Shown: positions 33,721-43,617 of the stretch, piece after piece
How positions within the stretch are numbered: position 1 is the first letter of the stretch
How the letters are laid out: each line of letters starts with the position of its first letter
Assembly (NCBI GenBank): GCA_021234155.1
Contig: JAJEKV010000047.1
Span: 7,095,071-7,159,070 of the forward strand
Direction: 5' to 3'
DNA: 64,000 nucleotides
Origin: Isoetes taiwanensis
Taxonomy: Eukaryota > Streptophyta > Lycopodiopsida > Isoetales > Isoetaceae
The notes under the pieces: generated by a model
The model's input: only the letters and a program-made list of their open reading frames with translations
Told to the model about the DNA's origin: nothing
Databases searched by the model: none
Made by a program: the position numbers and the translations under genes

Positions 33721-34150
33721 ATAAGATAAGATAAGATGAATTTTTACGTCCACGGGAACCCAACGGGTTATGGGACGGCACATGCAAGGGCAACAGCCAT
33801 GGGGACTAGGCCCCATCACCAAACACAATAACCAAATATTAAAAGGCTACCAAGAATAAGATAAGATAACGCTAATGCTAGTGGTACATTTATGCTTCTA
33901 AAATTATCTAGACATAGCCAGTCCAAGGATTGGAAGGCCATTGATCTAGAATAATTGCTGCGCCTCGCCTGTACACTGCCCATTTCTTTTGCAGGCGGGC
34001 TGCCCTCACCTTGCAGAGCTCCTCCTTACGGTTACACAATTGAAGAGGGGAGAGGTCCTCCTGTACTGAGAAACTAGTCCCTCTGAGATGGTTTCCATGC
34101 TGAAGAACATGTAAGCGGCTAAGAGTGTCTTGAAACCGAACCAAAAGATG
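33721..34150 (-). mobile_element. LINE 3' fragment
   Basis: The minus strand has an open frame (34144-33908) with RVRAARLQKKWAVYRRG-like text (CKVRAARLQKKWAVYRRGAA), then a 3' non-coding part ending TTCCCGTGGACGTAAAAATT and a (TTATC)n tail at 33721. That end matches the tail of the LINE in the second copia and the 31-base insertion near 21 kb. A second TTATC run near 33858 suggests two nested truncated copies. Confidence 0.5.
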
Positions 34151-34399
34151 GCGAGGACGATCAGGTTTAATTAAATTAAACCTGAAATTAATTAAATTAA
34201 TTAAATGATTACATTTATGTTTTAATTAAAAAAAGTTATCATTGATTAATTTCAATATATTTTATCTCATCAATGATAAATTGTTTAATAGCTATTATTA
34301 AACTATTAACTTTATCATTTAATTAATTTCAACCTAAAACTTTTCTTAAAGTGTTTTTCAAAGTGTAAAAATTAATAAATTATGAAATTCTCATAATAG

Positions 34400-34740
34400 T
34401 TTTTAAGTCAATCACTTTTCAACCCATCAGATTTCATTTAGAAATAGGATGATTGCCAAATTTTAAATTTGTGAAATCACTGAAAGTTGAAATTTTGTTC
34501 TTGAAATCTTCAATTCTAAATGGATACAAGTGAAAATTACTTCGGAAAACAATTTTATTGTTTGATAACCATTACAGTTTTAATTTAAAGATAAACTTAT
34601 ATAATTAGACTTTACAAAATTTTAACAATCAAGAAGAATTAAACAATACATATATTCTTATAATGGTGTCCTTGAAGTGCTATCTATTAAATCTGAATAA
34701 ATCCAAGTTTTGTTGAATATGTCATTTTACATGAAATTAA
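34400..34740. repeat. AT-rich segment repeated at 35390-35575
   Basis: TTTTATTGTTTGATAACCATTACA...CTTGAAG(T)GC(T)ATCTATTA...AATAA(A)TCCA aligns in the same orientation with 35405-35570. The unit follows the stop of the gene fragment at 34759 on the minus strand, so the fragment plus its downstream DNA may have been duplicated together. Confidence 0.5.
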
Positions 34741-34758
34741 AAGAACCAAAATTACATG

Positions 34759-35127
34759 TCATTCCATAAGGTCATGTACAACCAATCTAGGACTAGTATC
34801 TAGATCTAGATATGCTAGTGTTTTAGCAGCATAACCCTCTTTTGGAACAATAAATAACCCTTGACTAGCAGGAGTCATTCCAGTCTCTCTCAATTCCCCG
34901 TCACTCAAACAAGTCATTTTATATCTATAGATCTCTTTTTTACCTTTTGATGAAATAGCTTCAGCTTTGATACGAGAATGAGACACTTGCCTTTGTGGAG
35001 ATAATTGAATGGTCATTCCGTCCGTTCTGTCAATTTTCTCTTTGTTGATGCAGAAGCCAAACATGCTCCTATTAACTGCCCTCCTTGTGCGATGATCATT
35101 CCTCCTGGATCCATTGCAATAGAGCAA
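34759..35127 (-). pseudogene. Captured gene fragment, copy 2 (more complete)
   Basis: 122 codons. MTIQLSPQRQVSHSRIKAEA, KKEIYRYKMTCLSDGELRET, GMTPASQGLFIVPKEGYAAK, then LAYLDLDTSPRLVVHDLME and a stop. Upstream, in a frame offset by one base near 35045, is AMDPGGMIIAQGGQLIGACL. Copy 1 at 32015-32300 keeps that junction in frame, so the two copies complement each other's defects. No family recognised; the smooth C-terminus suggests the last exon of a host gene. Confidence 0.5.
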
Positions 35128-35299
35128 GCCGAACTGAGAAATAGGGTTAACAGTTTAACAGTTTCAAACAGAGAAGGCTGAACTGGAAATAGGGGTAACA
35201 TTTTGAAGCACTAAAGGGAAAAGGAACTAAAGGGAAAAGGCAAATATTTCATCAAAAATAAACTATTCAATAGTTATTATTAAAATTTAAAATTCGATT

Positions 35300-35520
35300 T
35301 TAATTTAAAATTATCTTCTTTAAATATTTTAAAAATATAATATTTTAATCTACAGAGTTTATCTTAGATGAGAATTTAATTCTAAAAGATTAAAGTGAAT
35401 TTTAGTTTAGAAAGCAATTTTATACTTTAATTTCCATCACACTTTTGATCAAAAAATAAATTAAACAAATTATTAAAATCAACAAAGTTAAAAATACATA
35501 TAATATTATCATGGCACCCT
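35300..35520. repeat. Right arm of the inverted repeat
   Basis: Reverse complement, imperfect, of 33505-33720. See that entry. Confidence 0.55.
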
Positions 35521-35599
35521 TGAAGCATATATATTAGATTTGAATAAGTCCAGATTTTGCTAAATATGTCATATCTGTTTGGCATGGAAGTTTGTAAAT

Positions 35600-36735
35600 A
35601 TGGGTGCAGAGCTTTTTTGAAATCTGAGCTTTAATTAATGACGTCTGTAGCAATATATTATTAGACACTTGGTAGGAGCATTTGTTGATAATGGGGTGTT
35701 GAAAGTAAATGGATGATGCAGTGTTGACAGTGACACTTATGTTGAAGCGAAAACTACCAAACTTGAATGACCAGGTCCAGAATATAGAAGTTACACATGT
35801 ACAATCAGTCTATTCTAGCACTTAATCTTCAACATGGAGATCTCACATACAAATTAGTCTATTCTAGCACTTAATCTCCAACACGGAGATCTCACAGTGT
35901 AGCATTTGTGAGGCGATGAGAATTCCTCATATTGTAGCAATTGTAATTAAGGGTTGAATTTGGGAGGGTTCTTCCTCCGAATTGTCGATTAACGTTGGAA
36001 GAATCCCACTTAATAAAGTAGTTGCCACAAATTAGTTCATTTATTTCCTCAAATGAAGCAGTCTTAGGTACTGCTTCAGCTAGGACTGCAAATGATACCA
36101 TAGAAGACGATGGCATTCTAAGGTCCTGAGGCTAATATAATTTGCGGCCGCTTGGTCAACCGATGGCCCAATACCGTTTTAGGCACAAATGTTGGCGCCT
36201 CTGCGTCTAGCCTGCTATTGGATATTTATCGACGCTGAGTTTTCACATACTCATCATCTGCTTAAGTCCACAACTCATTTTATTAATTGTCTCTTCTTGT
36301 CTTTACGCACTCTAGCTTAGCCCCAGAGTCACAATTGCAATCTGGCAGCTTCGCAATATTAGGCTACTCAATTCAGACTTAACCTTGCAATCCTCCTGGT
36401 TAATGGGTTTAGAATCTTGATAAACTTGGTAACCCATATATGCTTCACCTCTGTGCAGAAAGTTAATGGAATTCATAAGCAATAAATATATGTATTGTCT
36501 CCAGCTTGTTCTTGTCACATTAAAAGAGAAGATGAATATGCGAAGTGTGTACTTCACAACGGCGGTATTATGTATAATATACCAATTTCTTCTTGAAAAA
36601 ATCCTGTTTTTTTAGTCCAAGCTTCAGAATTCTTGGATTCTTCGTAGGCATTCTTACTATCCAAAATAAAAGTTACGATATATTAAACATCTATTTCTTA
36701 ATATGTCTCTTGATAATTCTGAATATCCATTTAAC
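35600..36735. other. No gene seen
   Basis: TCTATTCTAGCACTTAATCT followed by CCAACA(C/T)GGAGATCTCACA occurs twice (near 35809 and 35859), a 50-base tandem duplication. No coding sequence or element end recognised. Confidence 0.45.
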
Positions 36736-36740
36736 AATTA

Positions 36741-37083
36741 CTAGTAACATTGCCCGGCGTTGCCGGGCTTTAGCAACATGTTATATTGGGGTGGGGATGC
36801 TGTGCTCGTAGTGTGATTTTTGTAAATAGAGTAAAAGACTCACCAGATAATATCGCCTTATGTCAAAATGCAAAAATATCGACTTGCATGAAAATGCAAA
36901 GCACTTATGTGTACTGTGGAATGGTAGTTGGTAATCGAGCTAACATAGGGGTATTACCAATGGGATATTTTCAGAAGAGGGACTTTATATGGTTTGAGAA
37001 GAAGTTGGAATTTTATAAGAGGTGTAAGAGCATCATAATGAATTTGGAATGTAAGCATGGAAATTATGAGAATAAATGACACT
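36741..37083 (-). mobile_element. Short Helitron, first of a tandem pair
   Basis: The 3' end on the minus strand is a perfect GCCCGGC-GTT-GCCGGGC hairpin (36752-36768), a 7-base spacer and CTAG (36741-36744), then T. It shares two blocks with the element at 37227-37848: about 80 bases after the hairpin (36769-36849) and about 165 bases at the other end (36917-37083, starting GGAATGGTAGTTGGTAATCG). It is about 343 bases long. The 5' edge is taken where the shared block ends (AAATGACA) and is not a clean A|TC junction. Confidence 0.6.
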
Positions 37084-37226
37084 CGCGTTGATCAATAGTC
37101 CGCCCAGATGATGTATCTATCCTACCTACTCCTACTCCTTCCTGGGAGCCAACCCCAAGGAAACTCCGAATACAGGTCAACCATGAGTACAGACAGACTT
37201 CGGGTGCTAAGATCCGAAGTCAAGTA

Positions 37227-37850
37227 CTAGTAACATTGCCCGGCATTGCCGGGCTTTAGCAACATGTTATATTGGGGTGGGGATGTTGTGCTCGTAGTGT
37301 GATTTTTGTAAATAGAGTGAAAGACTCACCAAACATTTCCAACAGCATGGCAATTATTGTTTAGGGTTTATTGCAGTGGAGCTTCAGAGCAGGCATGGCT
37401 GAACCTAGGATCGCAAGAAGCCCACCATCATGAATATGATGACAGATCTCCTCCGTTTTACATTATTATGGTAAATCGGTGGTGCTTGAATGATAGGAAC
37501 TGGAGCTTTCAGTTGCAGCTTGGAGCTGGAATTTTTACTTAGAGGCTGGAACTACAAGGGCATACAGAGTATGTAAAATTGGAAGGTACGTTGATTTTTA
37601 ATTGAATTTCGTGCTCTTTTATAGGAAAAAGATCTGAGATAAAAAATGATGAGGTTGCATTCCAGGTTTAGCTTGAGCCGGAGGAATGGTAGTTGGTAAT
37701 CGAGCTAATATAGGGGTATTACCAATGGGATATTTTCAGAAGAGAGACTTTATATGGTTTGAGAAGAAGTTGGGATTTTATAAGAGGTGTAAGAGCATCA
37801 TAATGAATTTGGAATGTAAGCATGGAAATTATGAGAATAAATGACATAGA
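37227..37850 (-). mobile_element. Longer Helitron copy, second of the pair
   Basis: Same 3' end: CTAG (37227-37230), spacer, GCCCGGC-ATT-GCCGGGC (37238-37254). The end blocks match the first copy, but the middle (37335-37683) is different and about 280 bases longer. The two copies therefore share ends but not cargo, a known Helitron pattern. Same orientation, about 140 bases apart. Confidence 0.6.
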
Positions 37851-38161
37851 TTCACATTATGCAAAGGTTTTAATTCAAATAATTGGAGACTATTTATGTG
37901 GCGCAATGCAATAACTCACAATTGTAAGAAATGGGTGTTCTGCAATGGTGTATTCATTTTCATGTGAATGAATTATTGTGTTGTCGGGCATAAGTACAAT
38001 ATTTCTTTAAAAAGCATAGAATAGCAAAGGGGGTCAACAGGAAGAGGGGGCATTCTCAAAGTCTCATAAGAATGCTTGGACAATGAAAATGTATGACTTT
38101 AACATATTTGAAGGTTTTGTGTCTCTAGAAACCAGACTATGTCATAAGTAGCGTGTAGTTG

Positions 38162-38790
38162 TGTTGGAATTTGGAGTCATTGCATAATTAATACAGTGGT
38201 TGCTAGTGCCAGACAGGTGGAAGCCACTGCATACAACTAGTTGCACAGTTGTGATAAGTTTTCTCTAATCTCTAATGTGCTAAGTTGTTGATATTAGTTG
38301 AAAAATAAACAATAAACATCGAGACCATTGAAATTAATGGTCAAAGGGTCAATAAGCCTTTTTGTGTGAGACGGCCTGTGGGATATTTCATGTAACGAAT
38401 TTTCTGGACGGCAAGGCCTATCTAATCTGAATCTATAGGCTTGTCGGTAGATTTCCCAGGATAAAATGCTGCATAATCAATGTGGGAGGACACAGAGAAT
38501 TGGACGGATCTGTTCACAGACGATCCAAGTTGAAGTGGTGATCGAGACAATCAAAGAGAGTTCGGTATATATTTACTGCAGTGATTTTTCGTTTGGTGAC
38601 TATTAAAGGTTCAAGTATTCATTAACACCTTATTGTAATATTTGAACAAAAGGGATTATTTGTTCTAAAGAAGTTTGAACTTATTTGTGATCTAGTCATA
38701 CTTTGAATTTAAGTGGTGTGGTGCAAGAAGTTGAATCAAAGTTCTTCTTAAGTGGTTAATTGGTATTAACACAAGTGTTGAAAATTTACA
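38162..38790 (+). repeat. 5' LTR of the second copia element
   Basis: Begins TGTTGGAATTTGGAG and ends AAAATTTACA two bases before the primer site. About 629 bases. TATATATT at 38566-38573 is a plausible TATA box. The left edge is inferred from the TG...CA rule. Confidence 0.55.
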
Positions 38791-38792
38791 TC

Positions 38793-38804
38793 TGGTATCA
38801 GAGC
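38793..38804 (+). other. Primer-binding site, initiator tRNA-Met
   Basis: TGGTATCAGAGC, the standard plant site, two bases after the LTR. Confidence 0.85.
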
Positions 38805-38827
38805 ACATGTGATTGTTTGCAGAGAAG

Positions 38828-39916
38828 ATGTCAAGTCGGCTGGTCTTCTAGCCACTGTTGAAGTTTATAAAAGGGGCCCTGGTTTTCAGATCTGAAAAGA
38901 TGCTGTGAAACATGTATTGGAGGTTGAAGACTTATGGGATCTTGTTGATCCTACTGTTGTTGATACTGGTGCAGGTGTTGCAAGCCCAGCTGCAAGTACA
39001 AGTGCTGTTGCTATCTCTACTGCAGGGTGTCAAGGAGGAGATGCAGATGATGCCAGTGTTGGAGAAGTCACTTCTGGTGAAAGTAGTGGAGCAAGAAGCC
39101 GTTCTAACCTGGCCAAAATTAAAGAGGCAAAAGGGATTATTGCTTCCAAGGTTAGTCCTACAATTAGGCTAAAACTAAGAAACAAGAGTCCTAGAGAGAT
39201 GTGGGTGTTTATGCTCAAGCATTATGAGGAGAAAACCTCTTCACAAATAGATTTATTGGACAAAGAACTAAGAAATCTTAAAGTCCATGAAGAGGATGAT
39301 GTGTCAGAGTTTTTCAACAAATTTGATAACATAGTGGCTGATCTAGGAGGGGCTGGAGTAGAGCTGTCTGAGAGGCATCAGGTCTTAGCAATTGCAAGGG
39401 CTGTCATGGACAATGAACAACTGGGCTTATTCATTAAAAATGTTGCAAAAAATAGGGATGAGGCTGAAACTATCATTACTTCCTTCTACCGCGGAAGAGA
39501 AGAGCATAACTGAGCAAATAAACAGTCAACCGGCAAGATAAAATCATTTGCTACTTTTGTCATGAGCCTGGCCACATCAAAAGTGACTGCCCCAAGCTTA
39601 AGAAAAATGAGTTTAACTGGTCAAGGACATCTAGCCTCTAGGTGTCCTACTCCTAAAGAATTTGGAAGAGGAAGAGGTGGCTCTAATAGAGGTAAAAATA
39701 CATCAAGAGGCCGAGGAGGAGGAAGGAGATCTGCTGGTGCATTTATCACACAAGAGCATGAAAAAGGTGGAAAAATTATAGATGAAAATGAGGTAAACTT
39801 ATTAAATTCAGTTCTTAGAAATAAAGCCAATGCTAACAATTTATTTCATGCTCTTGTAGTTGATAGTGGAGCTGAAAGATCAGTAGTCCACTCTGCTGAG
39901 TTGCTCAAAAATTTAG
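38828..39916 (+). pseudogene. Copia gag and start of protease
   Basis: ATG at 38828 starts MSSR as in the first element, but shifts follow at once. The open gag frame (38905-39513) has HVLEVEDLWDLVDP, KVSPTIRLKLRNKSPREMW, SSQIDLLDKELRNLK, ISEFFNKFDNIVADLGG-like text and QVLAIARAVMDNEQ, matching the first element residue by residue. The first zinc knuckle is broken near 39545-39600; the second survives as QGHLASRCP. The protease active site is LVVDSGAERSVV near 39855-39890. The frame is interrupted at 39916 by the LINE. Confidence 0.8.
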
Positions 39917-39934
39917 AATAAGAATAAGAATAGG

Positions 39935-40593
39935 TTTTTAGCGTCCACGGAGACCAATTGGCAAAAAAAGAGCGGCAAGCCTATTACTGACAGGATTAAA
40001 AAACCCCCGCCCTGAAGGGTTTTCGAGGGAAAAAGCTTAGCAGTAATAAGTATGCTGGCACGTTGTACAATTGTATAGGACAGTTCAATGCCATCCCTAG
40101 GACACAACTGAGTCCGTGCATCCATAACCTCCTGGAGGTATGGCCCCAACAAACCCACTGACGCCGTAGTCAATAACTGATGCAACGGCTGGCCAGGCAC
40201 TAGTAATCGAACATATCGCTCTCGGATATGAGCAAATGCTGGGCAGATCTGGAGGGCATGGCATTCATCCTCAATGGCACCCTGATGGCAACACTGGCAA
40301 AGCCTTTGCTCTCGTGCTTCCCGAGCCCAACGTCCTGTTTCAATGCCGAGGCGATGTGCACCCGTGCGAATGGAAGCTATAAGTCTGTGCTTCTTCATGG
40401 GCAGCTTGGTGTACAAGTACTGGTGTGGGCCTCTCGTGAGCCTAGGATTGACTTGCTTCTGATAGTGTGCCAGCTTAACGTGCGTCAGAGCATCTGCATC
40501 CCAGAGCTTGCGAAGGAAAGTAGCATCTAGGTACAACTTAAGTGCCTTGCGATCTTTCTTTGTCCTGACCTGGACGTATATGTTTGCCTGCAC
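39935..40593 (-). pseudogene. LINE C-terminal region with zinc knuckle
   Basis: The frame continues from the RT region after a shift near 40600. It contains KLPMKKHRLIASIRTGAHRL and the zinc finger RLCQCCHQGAIEDECHALQI followed by CPAF, the CX2C...H...C motif near the C-terminus of many LINE proteins, in the EDE(C)HxLxxCP form. The last 25 or so residues of the open frame read into the 3' non-coding part. Confidence 0.7.
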
Positions 40594-40629
40594 GCCCCAG
40601 CATGAGAGCCACTGAGCTTGCTTGTCTTT

Positions 40630-41545
40630 CTAGCAGGATTTCAGGCGTTGGGGATCCATCGCCATGGCCAAAGGAAGGTTGGGCAAGCGTGTATCAGCCA
40701 TAGTGGCCACCTTCTGGAAGTAAACGATATGGCGTTCCAATACAGCCCGTTGAAGGGGTAGAAAGCCTGTCTCCTGGAGTAGGATCTGGTATGGAACCCC
40801 AAGGGCCCGTGCCAAGAAGGCCTTCTGCACCTGCTCGAGGTCATTCCAGGTGCTGAGGGATATCACCGGACCCCACACTTCTGCCCGATACAAAAGGGCC
40901 GGCTTGACCAAAGCCCGAAACAAGTGTGACTGGTGGCCCCAGGCATACAACTCTGCCTTGTGGCTGTTGTTCTGCATGGCATATAGTGCTTTCCAACCCG
41001 TCGTGACCTGCAACCTGATGGCAGCATCGGAATGGGTGGTAGTTGAGAACTCAATCCCTAAGTACTTGTAGGTCGGAGCCACCTCTACCTCTTGTCCCTG
41101 GTAAGTGAATGAGGGAAGCCTTGGCTGGCGGGATGATACAACTAGCAGCACCCTAGTTTTGGCCAAGTTAACTCGCATGCCAGTGAATCGGCAAAAAGTG
41201 TCAAGAGCATCCAGGTGACGTTGCATGTCCTCTGGAGTATAGGCCAGGAGGTTGACATCGTCAGCATATATGAGTTGCCGGATTGTGTGATGCATGAGAT
41301 GGGCGCCCGCACCTCCATGCTCAGAGAGCCAATCTTCCAGTTGGTCAATGTATAGGCCAAAGAGTGTGGGGGAGAGGGGGCAACCCTGACGCACTCCAAT
41401 ATTACTGATTACTGGCTGTCCTAACGATGTGATACGGCCTGAGCATGCCTCGTATAGCCTATATACTGCATTCTGCAAGTCAAGGGGGGTCCCTAGCTGC
41501 CGCAGTCTATCCCATAGCCTGTCGCGGGGCACTGTGTCAAAAGGA
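40630..41545 (-). pseudogene. LINE reverse transcriptase, N-terminally truncated
   Basis: About 300 codons. ISNIGVRQGCPLSPTLFGLY, IRQLIYADDVNLLAYTPEDM (catalytic YADD), FTGMRVNLAKTRVLL, YKYLGIEFS and a thumb region. The first catalytic aspartate segment is at the truncation point (FDTVPRD). The motifs fit a non-LTR RT. The clade is not settled; it does not look like a typical plant L1. Confidence 0.85.
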
Positions 41546-41956
41546 GAACAAGGAGAAGCTAGAAGTGTTCAAGTAGGAAATGGAGCCTTGCAAAAGATTG
41601 AAGGAAGAGGATTGCTACAATTATGGGATTTGCATGGAAATATAGTGGATATTAAAAATGTTTTGTGTGTGCCTGGAATTATCAAAAATCTAATATCTGT
41701 TAGTCAGTTAGTTGACTTAGGTTACAGAGTTACATTTGATGATGATGGTTGTAATATTTGGTTTGACAATGAAATCAAATTTCATGCCAAGCGTGTTGGA
41801 AAATTGTTTGCAGCTGGAACATGCCAATGATCTATCTTGTCAAGTGTTGATGCTATCTGAATTTGAGCTGTGGCATAATCGATTAGCTCACACCCATTCC
41901 AATAATCTTAAGTTACTAGCAAAGAAAGGATTTATTAAATATGAAACATTAGAGTT
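41546..41956 (+). pseudogene. Copia protease/pre-integrase segment after the LINE
   Basis: RSVQVGNGALQKIEGRGLLQ, VLCVPGIIKNLISVSQLVDL, YRVTFDDDGCNIW, then after a shift near 41815 LWHNRLAHTHSNNLKLLAKK. It ends in a T-run at 41957, where unrelated sequence begins. Confidence 0.8.
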
Positions 41957-42188
41957 TTTTTGGGATCACTTATTGTCCCAACCTCGATGCCAACATGGAA
42001 ATCGCGCGGCCAATGAGAATGCGAGCGCGTACATGCTTTTCTTCATCCATGCCTGCCTTCCCATGCCAGGTGTCGTCAAGGTACAGGTTCGGCATTATCC
42101 TTACCTACCTGCCCTGGAGGTTCGGTGGGCGGGAAGCAATAATTACAAATTATTCCTGCCCTGAATTACCGCCCAAATGTTGGGGTGT

Positions 42189-42198
42189 CTATAAGTAC
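42189..42198 (+). promoter_or_regulatory. TATA box of the 42.3-kb gene
   Basis: CTATAAGTACC in a GC-rich setting, 137 bases before the ATG at 42327. A pyrimidine-rich region follows (CCCCCCTCCTC). Transcription would start near 42220. Confidence 0.5.
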
Positions 42199-42326
42199 CC
42201 CCCTCCTCAACGGCCCATCTTTTCGCGCCTCTCCATCCAGGTTTGCTAATGCTTTCAATCCTTCTAGTTCTGCGAGCTCATCTGATTCAGACGGTTTGAT
42301 CTAATTATTTTGCCGGTTCATTTCAG

Positions 42327-43540
42327 ATGGCGATTACCTCTGTCACAGCTGAGAACGATTTCGGCTGCTTCAATATATTTCTTGGAAGCTTCATTACAAT
42401 CCGACCGCCACTCAGAGGTCCTCACCGGGTGATCAAAGGCAGGAGAAATGTTATTTCATGCCATTGGAAGGCTATTGTTGTCGGGTTCGAGATGAGAGGG
42501 GAAGTATATATCAAGGTCAGACACCTATACACATCGACAGATATGAGAAAAGAAAAGATAAGATCTCGACGTAATTTCCCTGAGCTTCGTGCTAATTGTG
42601 AGTTTCATTATATCTGTGATAATCCGCCGTTCATTATATTTTGAAGAAATCAACTAATTGGGTTTGTGGTATCTCAGGGCTCTGTATTTCCGATGTGCTG
42701 GACCTGGAACCATCGAGTTCTATCACAAGCATCTTCCGTGCTTTCTATTATGATATTGGATCCTTGCTTTTTGAAGGTCAAACAGAAGTGCAGCTGCGGG
42801 AAAGGGGGATTTGGTTCTTAAGATATGAGTATTATCCTCGGAAAGGCAAAATTGTGGACTTACCATTGCCCCCATCATCACAGCTTAGTTCCTGCCCAAT
42901 GGATTCCAGTTCTCTGTTTCTTGCCAAGCTGAAATTGTCACATAAAATTTTCAGTGCTTTGAAGGAGAAAGGTGGAGTCTGTGGACACGTGAAAGTAAAT
43001 GTACCCATCGATATGTTTATTGCGTTGTTTAAGAATGTCGAGAATGTCAAGAAGACGTCAAAAATGTTTACTGTAAGTGATTGTCAGTTGTTTCTGGATG
43101 ACATTTTATGTGATGAATGGTCATCCCGTCTGCATGAAGGAGTTGAGAAGGTACATTGCAGGATAAAGAAAGAAAGCGTTCGAATCAGGCATTGTATTCG
43201 AAAGCAAACAATTTACATTACCTTCAAATACAGAAGATGGAGGGAAGTAAAAGAAGGGAGGAGATGGACGTGGGTTCCGGTGGAACAAGACGATGCTGAT
43301 GGTACCCATTCTGCGGTCATTGACATTTCTATCTTTAAAAGTGGTCAATTGTTTAAAACCTTAAAAGTCGAAGAAGCATGGTCTTTATTTGATGTAAGAA
43401 TTATTTTAGAATCAGAATGTGACTTAAACGTCTTCCATTTTTTGGTGGATGGTGTCAAGGTAGGAAAACGTAGGGAAGAGTTGTATACAACAAAGCTCTG
43501 TATGCTTCCTGTTGTACTTTCCTTAAGTGAAAACAGTTAA
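42327..43540 (+). CDS. Unrecognised two-exon gene, possible BAH-like domain
   Basis: Model: exon 1 42327-42597, intron 42598-42677 (GTGAGT...CTCAG, 80 bases), exon 2 42678-43540. Phases fit and the product is about 377 residues. The N-terminal part has VISCHWKAIVVGFEMRGEVY, KVRHLYTSTDMRKEKIRSRR and, across the junction, LCISDVLDLEPSSSI. An HLY...D.R.........L..SD..D.EP..SI pattern is like a BAH domain (chromatin reader), but this is from memory and weak. The middle has ERGIWFLRYEYYPRKGK and a lysine-rich segment. The C-terminal part is RWREVKEGRRWTWVPVEQDD followed by an unassigned domain. It is the cleanest unexplained gene here: no frameshifts, a TATA box and good splice sites. Whether it is a host or a transposon gene is open. 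Confidence 0.6.
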
Positions 43541-43552
43541 ACAAATAAATAA

Positions 43553-43590
43553 CAATGGTGTTACTGGGTTCAAATCCCAGTGTTGTTTGC
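43553..43590 (+). repeat. tRNA 3'-half-like segment
   Basis: CTGGGTTCAAATCCCAG is a perfect T-arm-like hairpin with a B box (GGTTCAAATCC). No matching 5' half precedes it, so it is a tRNA-derived remnant directly after the stop codon of the 42.3-kb gene. Confidence 0.5.
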
Positions 43591-43617
43591 CAATAACTTA
43601 TATCCTTTTGCAAAGTC

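Larger units (their letters stand above)
39917..41545 (-). mobile_element. 5'-truncated LINE inserted in the copia element
   Basis: On the minus strand it starts inside the RT domain (FDTVPRDRLWDRL) and ends with a non-coding 3' part, GTGGACGCTAAAAACC, and a (TATTCT)n tail at 39917-39933. Removing it restores the copia reading order (LLKNLE then GEARSVQVG). Flanking AGAA/GAAC bases suggest a target duplication of only 3-4 bases. Truncation at the 5' end and a simple-repeat tail are typical of target-primed LINE insertion. Confidence 0.85.
38162..41956 (+). mobile_element. Second Ty1/copia element, truncated and split by a LINE
   Basis: 5' LTR 38162-38790, primer site 38793-38804, gag, a broken zinc-knuckle/protease region to 39916, then a minus-strand LINE. 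Copia sequence resumes near 41546 with the protease/pre-integrase region (RSVQVGNGALQKIEG...) and ends at about 41956, just after the HNRLAHTHSNNLKLLAKKG part. Integrase, RT and 3' LTR are missing. It is closely related to the element at 16.5-20.5 kb. Confidence 0.8.

Noticed and set aside
43553-43590. tRNA gene after the 42.3-kb gene
   Set aside because: Only a T-arm-like hairpin; no D-arm, anticodon arm or acceptor partner upstream.
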